A program made the position numbers and the translations under genes. Shown here piece after piece: positions 12,030-21,048 of a stretch of 64,000 nucleotides of DNA; within the stretch, counting starts at the first letter, position 1, and every line of letters starts with the position of its first letter. The DNA comes from Rhabdophis nuchalis (lineage: Eukaryota > Chordata > Lepidosauria > Squamata > Natricidae). Location: contig CM077643.1 of NCBI GenBank assembly GCA_039707465.1, forward strand, positions 322,963,919 to 323,027,918, in the 5' to 3' direction. The notes below the pieces were generated by a model, which saw only the letters and a list, made by a program, of their open reading frames with translations, did no database searches and was not told the DNA's origin.

Positions 12030-12253
12030 AGCAATAGCACTTAGACTTATATACTGATTTACAGTGCTTTATAGCTCTCTCTAAGCGGTTTATAGAGTCA
12101 GCCTATTGCCCCCAACAATCTGGGTCCTCATTTTACCGACCTGAGAAGGATGGAAGGCTAAGTCAACCTTGAGCCTGGTGAGAACATCTGGCAGCCGGAG
12201 ATCATCAGAAGTAGCCTGCAGTACTGCACTCTAAGCACTGTACCACTGCGACC
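12030..12253 (-). mobile_element. Sauria-type SINE
   Basis: The tail (TAGCAATAGCACTTAGACTTATAT in the plus reading, split for clarity as TAGCAATAGCAC and TTAGACTTATAT) is at the left. The body GGTTTATAGAGTCAGCCTATT and the head CTGCAGTACTGCACTCTAAGC run to the right. Near full length. Confidence 0.88.
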
Positions 12254-12261
12254 CTATAAAG

Positions 12262-12537
12262 CAGTGATGGCTAACCTTTTTTGGCTCACGTGACAAAAGC
12301 GGGGGGAGCTCAGGGGGGTCATGCACGGGTGTGCCACACCAATAATGCTGGGGAGAGTGAAAACAGCCTTTAGGGAAGCTTCAGGAGCTTCCCTAAAGCC
12401 TCCAGAGGGTAAAAAACGGATTCAAAAGAAGGCCTAAATCAACCGGCCAGCACACATATGCACACTGGAGCTGACAGGGCAACGCCTCGCGTGCCCTAAG
12501 AAATGGTTCTGCGTGCCACCTGTGGCACCCGTCATGG
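12262..12537. mobile_element. hAT MITE (CAGTGATGGCTAACC family) with 8-bp target duplication
   Basis: It starts CAGTGATGGCTAACCTTTTT and ends near GGCACCCGTCATGG. The octamer CTATAAAG flanks it exactly (12254-12261 and 12538-12545). Same family as 31148-31420 and 38814-39932. The right terminus is degenerate. No transposase. Confidence 0.85.
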
Positions 12538-12541
12538 CTAT

Positions 12542-12584
12542 AAAGGCTGCCTCTAAAAGAGGGAGACATGGCCCTCTGATCAAT
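12542..12584. repeat. Right copy of the 43-bp direct repeat
   Basis: Matches 11987-12029. The hAT duplication CTATAAAG overlaps its first bases, showing that the hAT inserted after the SINE. Confidence 0.8.
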
Positions 12585-12771
12585 GTAATGGAAGCAGCAT
12601 CATGCTGCAAGTCTGTCCCATCGAGAAATGTCTGTGACATCACAATGCATATATAAAAAGGAAGATCTGCTTTTGTCATTCTGCCCCAATGTCCCTCTAA
12701 AATTTGAATGCTTGACAACTGGTTCATATTTATGACAGCTGCCATGTCCCTGCAGGATCATGTGATGACCT

Positions 12772-12910
12772 CAGAGGTGAGTTGCTGCCAATTCAGTCCG
12801 GTTCAGTCCGGTTCAGTCTGGTTCAGCCGAACCGGTAGTAGAAGTCAGGCCTGGGTCGCAAAACCGGCAGGCCTGACACATACACACCCAAACTGGTTCC
12901 CTTACCACTG
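12772..12910. mobile_element. hAT MITE (GGTGGGTTGC family), diverged
   Basis: The left end CAGAGGTGAGTTGCTGCC and right end CCCTTACCACTG are near inverted repeats. The inside holds three near-repeats of AGTCCGGTTC and a GCCGAACCGGTAGTA motif, shared with the better copy at 45034-45210. The target duplication is not convincing. Confidence 0.65.
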
Positions 12911-13731
12911 CTGATATCACCATGTTGAATTTTAGTGACTGCGCCTCCGCAGTTCTCTGTAAATTGTTCTGCACAAGCATTCTCTCACAGTTACTGCTAT
13001 TAAGCTTGGTTTCACCCAGTCGACATGTGTACTTGGTAGATCTGGTATTTTCCTGGAGCATCTGAGAAGCTTTGGAGAATCACATGTTGGCGATTGGAGC
13101 AATCACATGGAATTCTAGTCTGCCAGTTATTATATTGTGGAATGTGGCAGTATCTGAAGTTTGCACTTGACTCAAACGTGTTCTTTGATCTCGCGCATAG
13201 TTTTGTTGCCAGAACAATGATAGTCAGTTTAATATGTTTCATAAGTATGCTGTATACCAGGCTGCCAAGCTGATGATCTGATTGAAAACAGCTGTCCCCC
13301 ACCCCAATGTCATTAAAAATATTATCAATGTATTACTATCATGAAAGGTTTATGATGGTTGGAATACTCAATTGTTAAGGTAGAAATATCTTAAAATAAA
13401 TTTGTTTGACACTATGGTTGTCAAACAATGGTTATGATTAACAAATTATGATTAACACACTGATTTGAGAGATATTTTACCTCTCACATGAGTCCACTAT
13501 TAAAATACCCATATTTAAGGATAACAGAAATTGTATAGAAACATAAATTTTACAATGTAAAAATATACACATTATAAATAAAGATAATATTGTTTATATA
13601 CCTAAATCATCTAATAACTGCACTTTCTTGGCTTCAAGAAATTAATTAAAATCCATTTATATAAAGTAAAGCAACATAAAAACTGCACATTGCAAAAGGT
13701 ACCATAAATGCAGAATGAATAATAATTTTCA
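12911..13731. other. No gene recognised
   Basis: Mostly AT-rich. A short local repeat of ATGATTAACA lies near 13434-13458. Confidence 0.5.
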
Positions 13732-13981
13732 GCCATGGTGGCGCAGTTGTTATAATGCAGTACTGCAGGCTACTTCTGCTGACTGCCAGCTGCCTGCAAT
13801 TTGGCAGTTCGATTCTCATCAGGCTCAAGGTTGACTTAGCCTTCCATCCTTCCGAGGTCAGTAAAATGAGGACCCAAATTGTTGAGGGCAATATGCTGAC
13901 TCTGTAAACCACTTAGAGAGGGCTGTAAAGCACTATGAAGTGGTATATACTGTAAGTCTAAGTGCTAAGTGCTATTGCTAT
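13732..13981 (+). mobile_element. Sauria-type SINE, well preserved
   Basis: The head GCCATGGTGGCGCAG is followed by an A-box-like region, a B-box-like GGCAGTTCGATTCTC, CAAGGTTGACTTAGCC, CTTCCGAGGTCAG and the tail AAGTGCTAAGTGCTATTGC. This is the best-preserved SINE of its kind in the window. Confidence 0.92.
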
Positions 13982-14111
13982 ATTAACAATAACAAAAGTG
14001 CCATTATTATAAGACTACCATTATAAAACAGTATAGAGTTCTAACAACATTGACTTGATTTGTAACTGCATAAAGAAATATTGAGTTTTGGCACACAAAG
14101 AAGTCTTCTTC

Positions 14112-14642
14112 TGGGAGTTTCACGGTACTCCCATATAACACCTCTCCTGCGCGAGCTGCACTGGCTGCCTGTGGTCTTCCGGGTGCGCTTCAAGGTGTTA
14201 ATAACCATCTTCAAAGCGCTCCATGGCACGGGTCCTGGCTATTTGCGAGACCGCCTCCTGCCACATACCTCCCTTCGACCTGTCCGCTCCCACAGAGAGG
14301 GCCTCCTCAGGGCGTCGTCTGCCGGTCAATGCCGGCTGGTGACCCCCAGGGGAAGGGCCTTCTCTGTTGTGGGTCCGGCCCTGGAACGACCTGCCCCCCT
14401 GACCTGCACACCATCACGGACCTACACCTCTTCCGCCGGGTGCTTAAAACATACTTTTTCCATCTGGCTGGCCTGGCATAGATTAATCGTTCAATTTTAA
14501 ATTTAAGATTTTAATTGTTTTAACTACTTTTAGCATAGACTTAATTATTTAATTCTATGTTATATTGTGTCTATTTGTTGTGGGTTTTTATTCTTTCTGT
14601 GCACCGCCCTGAGTCCCACTAGGGAGAATAGGGCGGTATATA
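14112..14642 (+). mobile_element. 5'-truncated LINE-A copy whose tail received the long LINE-A
   Basis: It encodes the RT C-terminus from TPLLRELHWLPV to the family end. A 2-bp deletion near 14381 (GCCCTGGAAC instead of GCCCTCTGGAAC) shifts the frame before the stop. The 3' UTR reaches GGGCGGTATATA at 14631-14642 and stops. The expected rest of the tail (TATAAATCTGAATAATAAAT...) reappears at 17995-18026, beyond the minus-strand LINE-A. This copy is therefore split by that insertion. Confidence 0.9.
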
Positions 14643-17600
14643 TTTTTATTTATTTATTTATTTTATTAAATTTATACCCCGCCCTTCTCCTTGTTAGGAC
14701 CCAGGGCGGCGCACAGGCATTATTAAAACCACAAAAATACAATAAATATCAATTTAAAATATATTAAATTAGATTAACCCGTGCTAAAACCCATGTTAAA
14801 AACCTTCCCAAATTATAATTTATTTTTTAAAAAGTCAGAAATGGGGGGCTATTCTAGGCCGGCTTGTTGAAATAAATACGTCTTAAGACGTTGGCGGAAG
14901 AGGCGGAGGTCCGAGATAGTGCGAAGGTCGGGGGGTAGGTCGTTCCAGAGGGCCGGGCCCGCCACAGAGAAGGCCCTTCCCCTGGGTGTCGCCAACCGGC
15001 ATTGCCCCGCCGACGGCACCCGGAGAAGGCCCTCTCTGTGGGAGCGGATCGGACGAAGGGATGTATGGGGCAGGAGGCGGTCTCGAATATAGCTAGGCCC
15101 CGAGCCATGGAGCGATTTAAAGATGGTTGTCAACATCTTGAAGCGCACTCGAAAGGCCACAGGCAGCCAGTGCAGCTCGCGCAGGAGAGGTGTTACGTGG
15201 GTTTGCCTTGAGGCACCCATAATCACCCGCGCGGCCGCATTCTGTACTAACTGTAGCCTTCGAGTGCACCTCAAGGGGAGCCCCATGTAGAGAGCGTTGC
15301 AGTAATCCAGCCGGGACGTCACAAGCGCTTGAGTGACTGTGCGAAGGGCTCCCCGGTCCAGTAAGGGGCGCAACTGGCGTATCAGGCGTACCTGATAGAA
15401 CGCCCCCCTGGCCACGGCCGCCACATGGTCCTCCATGGACAGCCGGGAATCCAGGAGGACACCCAAGTTGCACGCCCTCTCCACGGGGGCCAGTTGTTCG
15501 CCCCCAATGGCCAGTGTTGGACTTAACTGGCTGAACCGGGGTGCCGGAAACCACAGCCACTCGGTCTTGGACGGGTTGAGTTTGAGTTTGTTACTACCCA
15601 TCCAGATCCGTACGGCCTCTAGACACCGGGACAGCACTTCGACGGCATCGTTGGGGTGGTTTGGGGTGGATATGTACAACTGAGTGTCATCAGCGTACAG
15701 ATGGTATTCCACCCCAAAACCACGGATGATCTCGCCCAGCGGCTTCATATAGGTGTTGAACAGAAGGGGAGAGAGGACCGACCCCTGAGGGACCCCACAT
15801 ATGAGGGGCCTCGGGGACGACCTCTGCCCTCCTGCCAACACCCATTGCGACCGACCAGAGAGGTAGGATGAGAACCACCGTAGAACGGTGCCTCCCAGCC
15901 CCAACCCCCCCAATCGGTGCAATAAGATACCATGGTTGATGGTATCAAAAGCCGCTGAGAGGTCTAATAGGACAAGGATAGAGGAACAACCTCTATCCCG
16001 TGCCCTCCAGAGATCATCAACCAACGCGACCAATGCCGTCTCGGTGCTGTGACCGGGCCGGAAGCCGGACTGGCGCGGGTCTAGATAATCAACTTTCTCC
16101 AGATGTCGGGGAAACTGTTGAGCCACCACACTCTCAACAACCTTCACTAAAAAGTGAAGGTTGGAGACGGGACGATAGTTCTCTAATAAAGCTGGGTCCA
16201 GGGATGGCTTCTTGAGGAGGGGCCTCACCACCGCCTCTTTCAAAACGGTGGGCAAGTACCCCTCACTCAGAGATGAATTCACAATGCCCTGGAGCCAGCC
16301 TCGTGTCACCTCCCAGGATGCCAGTACAAGCCAGGAGGGGCACGGGTCCAATAAACATGTGGTGGCTCTAAGGTTCCTCCGCAACCTGTCCATATCCTTG
16401 GTAGTAACAAAGTCAAACTCCCCCCTAGGTGTTATCTCAAGACCAGCACCGGACGCCCCGACTGGGCCACTAGTGGAGGGCAACTCGTTCCGAATCTGAG
16501 TGATTTTGTCCTGCAGAAATACTCCAAATTCCTCTGCTCGACCCTGCAGAGGGGCTTCCCGCGGCCTCAAATGAAGGAGGGAGCGGGTCACCCCAAACAG
16601 GGCGGCAGGGCGGTTTTCCGCGGACGCGATAAGGGTGGCACAATACTCACGTTTGGCCACTCTTAGCGCCACTAAGTAAGTCCTAATATGGTCTCTCACT
16701 AGTGTTCGGTCAGCTTCGGATCGAGAAGATCTCCACCTACTCTCTGGGCGTCTCTTGCGGCGTTTCATCTCCCGAAGCTCCTTGGTAAACCAAGGAGCCT
16801 GGGTGACTCGACGCCGCATGAGAGGCCGCAAGGGCGCGACTGGGTCCAAGGCCCCCGTGGCTGCACTATACCACGCGGCCACTAGGTCCTCAGTCGAGCC
16901 GCGGGGCAGGGATACAGGTACTGGCCCAAGCTCCCTCTGGAACCTTTCCGGGTCCATCAGGCGCCTGGGGCGGAACCAACTTGGTGTTTCCGGTTCCGCC
17001 TCCCCGCGGTGAGGTGTGACGGTTGGAAAGTCTATCCGAAGGAGAGAGTGATCTGTCCATGACAAGGGTAAGATGACTAAATCCCCTGTTCCGAGATCAC
17101 TAATCCAGTGTCCAGAGACAAAAATCAGATTCAGCGTGTGTCCTCCCTCGTGAGTGGGGCCCTGAACTACTTGGGTCAGGTCCATGGCCGTCATGGAAGC
17201 CATGAACTCCCGAGCTGCCTCAGATGTTTCGCCCGCCGATGGCAGGTTAAAGTCCCCCATGACTATAAGTCTGGGGGTCTCCACCGCCATCGCGGCGATT
17301 ACCTCGAGTAGCTCGGGCAGGGCTGCTGTTACATAGCGGGGAGCCAGGTATACAAGCAGCAAGCCCAACTGCCTCCCTAGGCCCCATTTCACGAAGAGGG
17401 ACTCACAGCCGGTCGTCTGAGGCACAGTGGTCTCCTTCGGCTCCAGACTTTCCTTAACAATAACCGCCACCCCCCCACCCCTGCCTAGGGCCCTAGGCCA
17501 ATGAAATGCACGGTAGCCTGGTGGGCACATTTCCACGAGGGGTAAACCCCCCTCGGGGCCCAACCAGGTCTCCGTAATTCCCACCAGGTCCGGGTCCCCC

Positions 17601-17994
17601 TCTGACACAAGGTCATTTATGAGGGGGGCTTTGTTCACCACGGACCTGGCGTTGCAGAACATCAGCCTGGGCCCCCGGCTCTGTAATCCCTGACCGCCTA
17701 GCCCACGAGTGGAGTACAGGGGGTTGGGGCAAGCGACCGCTCGTAACCAGCGACCACGAGCCTCCAACCCACGATGGACATCCTGCCTCCCACCGCCCCT
17801 CCCCCTCCCCAAGACCAATCGAATGGGACGGCCCTCAACAGAGACAACCCCCAATCCCCCCTCCCTAATGGACCCCTCCTTTATCCTACTTCCGCCAGCC
17901 GGCCCTATATCTTGACTGGATGAGCCCTCCCCCCACCCCAGAACCCCTTAAAAGCCGAATTAAAAATTTGTTTAAAAACCCCCTAAAACCCCCC
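14643..17994 (-). mobile_element. Long, near-intact LINE-A element (EN+RT), minus strand
   Basis: This 3.35-kb element is read from 17994 leftward: about 45 bp before the open frame, one ORF with endonuclease and reverse transcriptase, a ~200-bp 3' UTR with GCGCCGCCCTGGGTCC, and an (AAAT)n tail at 14643-14670. Its ends were placed by the split tail of the older plus-strand copy, with a TATA repeat on both sides as the probable short target duplication. No ORF1 is present, so it is either slightly 5'-truncated or belongs to a lineage with a minimal 5' region. I infer the L2/L3 part of the CR1/Jockey group from the motif LVTSRLDYCNALYMGLP and the C-terminal domain. Confidence 0.93.
14849..17854 (-). 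CDS. LINE ORF2-type polyprotein: AP-like endonuclease plus reverse transcriptase
   Basis: The product nicks DNA and copies its own RNA at the nick (target-primed reverse transcription). Residue numbers count from 17854. Endonuclease, about 62-290: FCNARS at 67-71, ITETW with Glu95, GDFN with Asp201 and Asn203, and WTDHS with Asp268 and His269 all match the EEP-family catalytic set. Reverse transcriptase, about 540-800: NYRPVSN, QSGFRPGHST, LDLSAAFDTINH with Asp631 and Asp637, GVPQGSVLSP, the active site YADD at 720-723 (15686-15697) and LNPSK. The C-terminal domain, about 845-1001, is shared by all truncated copies in the window. There is no internal stop and it ends at TAG 14849-14851. The start is unclear: codon 17852-17854 is TTG, the frame is open up to a stop at 17948-17950, and the first ATG is 17660-17662, just inside the endonuclease. 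An upstream part may have been lost. It could be young enough to encode working enzyme; activity is inferred. Confidence 0.92.
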   Translation of the reverse strand: MGVVSVEGRPIRLVLGRGRGGGRQDVHRGLEARGRWLRAVACPNPLYSTRGLGGQGLQSRGPRLMFCNARSVVNKAPLINDLVSEGDPDLVGITETWLGPEGGLPLVEMCPPGYRAFHWPRALGRGGGVAVIVKESLEPKETTVPQTTGCESLFVKWGLGRQLGLLLVYLAPRYVTAALPELLEVIAAMAVETPRLIVMGDFNLPSAGETSEAAREFMASMTAMDLTQVVQGPTHEGGHTLNLIFVSGHWISDLGTGDLVILPLSWTDHSLLRIDFPTVTPHRGEAEPETPSWFRPRRLMDPERFQRELGPVPVSLPRGSTEDLVAAWYSAATGALDPVAPLRPLMRRRVTQAPWFTKELREMKRRKRRPESRWRSSRSEADRTLVRDHIRTYLVALRVAKREYCATLIASAENRPAALFGVTRSLLHLRPREAPLQGRAEEFGVFLQDKITQIRNELPSTSGPVGASGAGLEITPRGEFDFVTTKDMDRLRRNLRATTCLLDPCPSWLVLASWEVTRGWLQGIVNSSLSEGYLPTVLKEAVVRPLLKKPSLDPALLENYRPVSNLHFLVKVVESVVAQQFPRHLEKVDYLDPRQSGFRPGHSTETALVALVDDLWRARDRGCSSILVLLDLSAAFDTINHGILLHRLGGLGLGGTVLRWFSSYLSGRSQWVLAGGQRSSPRPLICGVPQGSVLSPLLFNTYMKPLGEIIRGFGVEYHLYADDTQLYISTPNHPNDAVEVLSRCLEAVRIWMGSNKLKLNPSKTEWLWFPAPRFSQLSPTLAIGGEQLAPVERACNLGVLLDSRLSMEDHVAAVARGAFYQVRLIRQLRPLLDRGALRTVTQALVTSRLDYCNALYMGLPLRCTRRLQLVQNAAARVIMGASRQTHVTPLLRELHWLPVAFRVRFKMLTTIFKSLHGSGPSYIRDRLLPHTSLRPIRSHREGLLRVPSAGQCRLATPRGRAFSVAGPALWNDLPPDLRTISDLRLFRQRLKTYLFQQAGLE

Positions 17995-18026
17995 TATAAA
18001 TCTGAATAATAAATAAATAAATAAAA
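17995..18026 (+). repeat. Displaced tail of the 14112-14642 LINE-A copy
   Basis: TATAAATCTGAATAATAAAT plus an (AAAT)n run is the normal continuation of GGGCGGTATA in this family (compare 20161-20200), so it is the severed end of the older element. Confidence 0.75.
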
Positions 18027-18362
18027 GGTTCTAGGCAAGGTGTCCACAAATGACCCCCATTGATGGAAAGACACTTCCTCTTAAGGCCCATCCATCTTGG
18101 TTTACAGTACTTGACAGGAACCTGTGAAGAAGATTCTCAGTGACTTGGCAGATAGTTATTCTCAAGTTGACCACTATGGCTCATAGAATGTGGGCCAGTT
18201 GAGATTTTGCCTGATTCAGCACAGTTGTGGCTATGAAATGCCCATGCAAATTTTGCCATTGTGGAATCAAGTATCTTTTATGCAACTTTGAATGGAACTT
18301 GCTGTTGATAATGATAACCAAAGTACCATGGGAAGTCTTGATTCTTCCTGATGTTACTGATG
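18027..18362. other. No gene recognised
   Basis: Unique-looking sequence between the LINE-A nest and a mariner-like MITE. Confidence 0.5.
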
Positions 18363-18364
18363 TA

Positions 18365-18754
18365 CAGGTAGTCCTCAACTTACAACAGTTCATTTAGTGA
18401 CCGTTCAAACTTAAAACGGCACTGGAAAAAGTGACTTTTTGGCCACTTTTCACAGCCACAACCTTTGCAGCATCCCCAGCTTCATGTGACTAAAATTCAG
18501 ATGCTTGGCAACTGGTTCTTATTTATGACCATTTCTGTGTCCCAGGATCCTGTGATCCCCTTTGGCGACCTTTAAATGAGCAACGTGAATGGGGAAGCCA
18601 GATTCACTTAATAACTGGGTTCCTAACTTTTCATCTGCACCTAACAAATGAGTACAAGAAAGATTGTAAAATAGGGCAAAAGTCACTTAACAAATGTCTC
18701 ACTTAACAATTGAAATTTTGGGCTCAATTGTGGTCATAGGTCGAGGACTACCTA
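18365..18754. mobile_element. Mariner/Tigger-like MITE with TA target duplication
   Basis: The termini CAGGTAGTCCTCAACTTACA (left) and GGTCGAGGACTACCTA (right) are inverted repeats flanked by TA (18363-18364 and 18755-18756). Internal landmarks such as AAGTGACTTTTTGGCCACTT and CACTTAACAAATG recur in the split copy at 41535-43158. Non-autonomous, about 390 bp. The exact superfamily is an inference from the TA duplication. Confidence 0.8.
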
Positions 18755-18756
18755 TA

Positions 18757-19104
18757 CATTATTCATGAAACTCAGCCTCCTAAATAGTTTCCATATTTCA
18801 GAATGAAAATAATTATACCTAGAATCTTTCATTCCTACAAGTACAACTTTAGTCTAACACTGTGACTCCCTTGAAAAATTCCTGAATTAGTTAAAAATTT
18901 TTAAAGGCATTGATTCTTTTTCTTTCTTTTCAGTGCTGAATTATTTCCCTGCCAACTATTTTCTTTCTGGACAGCAACCATCCCAAACAGCCATTCATTT
19001 CCCAGGCATAGATCTGGATGCAGATTTACTTCCTAAATAGCAGCCCATTTCTCTGTGACCGAGAATCAGTCTGAATCGCTGAATCGGTCTAGCAATAGCT
19101 TGAC
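18757..19104. other. No gene recognised
   Basis: AT-rich DNA between repeats. Confidence 0.45.
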
Positions 19105-19175
19105 TGGTACTTGAAGTCACTAGAGGATTATATGAGGGCTAATAAACTAAAGTTGAATCCTAGCAAAATGGAAAT
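19105..19175 (+). mobile_element. Small relic of an older L2-like LINE
   Basis: Conceptual translation gives RGLYEG(stop)NKLKLNPSKME, the same conserved RT segment as NKLKLNPSKTE in the long LINE-A. It is cut by the LINE-A copy that follows. Confidence 0.55.
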
Positions 19176-19640
19176 ATAATAATAATAATAATAATAATAA
19201 TTTATTTTATATACCGCATCCTCTCCCCAAGGGGACTCGGAGCGGTGCACAGGGAAAAGTTAAAATACTATGAAATATACATACACAAATAAATACAATG
19301 CATAAAAACGAATTAAATTTAGTTGTCCCTGCACTAAAATCCCCACATTAAAACTAACATTCCCTAATGCCCTAAAGGTAGAGACTAACCTAGGCCGGCC
19401 AAGCAGAAAAAGTGTGTTTTAAGTTTTTGACGGAAGGAGCGGCGGTCCGTAGTTGTTCTAATGTCGGGGGGAAGGTCGTTCCAGAGGGCTGGGCCCGCCA
19501 CAGAGAAGGCCTTTCCCCTGGGCATCGCCCGCTGACAAAGTCTAGTGGACGGCACCCGGAGAAGTCCCTCTCTGTGGGAGCGAATCGGCCGTGAGGAAGT
19601 ATGGGGCAGGATCCGATCCCACAGATAGCTAGGTCCCGTA
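19176..19640 (-). mobile_element. 5'-truncated LINE-A copy, minus strand
   Basis: The (AAT)n tail is at 19176-19203. The 3' UTR box follows near 19225-19250, then ~80 codons of the RT C-terminus (RDLAICGIGSC frame shadow; true frame RSHREGLL..LWNDLPPD) begin near 19635. Truncated at CTAGGTCCCGTATAG. Confidence 0.88.
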
Positions 19641-19771
19641 TAGTGGACAACTGGTTGTGGTCCCCAGTATAAGGGGCATTGTCTCTCTGGATAGTTGCTC
19701 TATGCTTCTCCATAAACAACGAGTATTCTGATCCCATCACAATCACTGAAGATTTCAGTGATTTTTAAGCA
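19641..19771. other. Short spacer between two LINE-A copies
   Basis: It may continue the older LINE relic at 19105-19175, but too little is left to say. Confidence 0.4.
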
Positions 19772-20205
19772 GTAGACCGTCTCCTGCCCCATACATCCCT
19801 TCGACCGATCCGCTCCCACAGAGAGGGCCTTCTCAGGGTGCCGTCGGCCAGACAATGCCGACTGGCGACACCCAGGGGAAGGGTCTTCTCTGTGGCGGGC
19901 CCAGCCCTTTGGAACGACTTACCCCCTGAACTTCGCACCATCTCCGACCTCCGCCTCTTCCGCCAATGTCTAAAGACACATTTCTTTCATCAAGTCGGCC
20001 TAGCGTAACCTCCGCTGTGACTATTTTAGATAGTTTTAAATTTTGGGGATTTTAATTTGGTTTTAGCGCAGGACGGATATTTAATAAGTTTTAAATTTTC
20101 TATTCGATTTTATATGTATTTTTAAAATTCCTGTGCGCCGCCCTGGGTCCTTTTGGAGAAGGGCGGGGTATAAATCTAATAAATTAAAACTAAACTAAAC
20201 TATTA
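19772..20205 (+). mobile_element. 5'-truncated LINE-A copy
   Basis: It begins in the DRLLPHTSLRPIRSHREGLL segment and stays open to TAA at 20006-20008, though no ATG is left. The 3' UTR ends GGGCGGGGTATAAATCTAAT with a (CTAAA)n tail. Confidence 0.88.
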
Positions 20206-20441
20206 CTAGCTTAATAATAGGATAGTACGTGAGTTGAAACAACAGGATTTCTGTGACACATGCATTAGGGTAACGTCAATATTCAGTTACTACAACCATT
20301 GAAGTACTCCTTATAACATTGCTTTACAATATTACTGAAATCCATTTCAAGTTTTAAATAGCTGAGCAACACTATCCAGAATTTTAACTAAAAAATACAG
20401 ATTATGTACAAACTAACTGAGATGGAGGAAATGAGTGAAAC

Positions 20442-20469
20442 ACCCACACACACACACACACACACACAA
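20442..20469. repeat. (CA)n microsatellite
   Basis: About 13 uninterrupted CA units. Confidence 0.95.
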
Positions 20470-20898
20470 ACTTAACAGAGTATTGTCTCCAGTTTGCCAA
20501 CCTTCTAGTGTACCTGAAAGAATTGATTTTGGACTTATACTGCAAAACATGCCCCAAGAAAATCCTAGATATAGGAGTTATGAGGAAGGGTTTCTATCTC
20601 AGAATTGACAGGCTTTTCTCTACCATTATTTATGCTGTGACAATCAAAAAAGTGTCACAACCCCTCAGGGCTCACCAGAAGGAAGTTCTCCTTTCCCCTA
20701 TTCTCTGTCAAGGAGTTTGCCTAGCCATGCAACTGTCTAGTCTTCTTCTCACTAACCACAAAGAGCATTTCTGACAAAGATTTCCAGTTTGGGTGATAGA
20801 ACAGTTCCACATCGCCAACAACATTTGAGTTCTAGGTATCTGTCATTCCTATTTGAATGCATGTTCTGGTTTAGACTTAGGAAAAGATTAGTCCTATT

Positions 20899-21048
20899 CA
20901 GGGGTGGGTTGCTGTCAGCATTACTGCCAGTTCAGTGCGTGCGCAATTTTGCGTGCGTATGGTCCCTTTGCTCATGTGCATGGCTGGCTGGGGAATTCTG
21001 GGAGTTGAAGTCCACCCGTCTTAAAAGAGCCAACTTTGCAGACCCCTG
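20899..21048. mobile_element. Chimeric hAT-type MITE
   Basis: The left end CAGGGGTGGGTTGCTG belongs to the GGTGGGTTGC family (compare 45034). The right part, GGCTGGGGAATTCTGGGAGT through CTTTGCAGACCCCTG, is one arm of the palindromic family (compare 34679). The flanking octamers do not match, which fits recombination between two elements rather than one insertion. Confidence 0.6.

Noticed and set aside
13732..13860. A functional tRNA gene in the SINE head
   Set aside because: The A/B-box-like parts are those of a tRNA-derived SINE; no full cloverleaf with acceptor stem can be formed, and many copies exist.
15117..17311. Several sizeable open frames on the plus strand and in other frames across the LINE-A ORF
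   Set aside because: They are shadows of the GC-rich minus-strand ORF; none has domain motifs, and the same shadows recur in every truncated LINE-A copy.
17855..17947. Extension of the LINE ORF upstream of 17854 as a real N-terminus
   Set aside because: The frame is open to 17947 but has no ATG, and the extra residues are Gly/Arg/Glu-rich without a known motif. I leave it as possible read-through from a lost upstream part.
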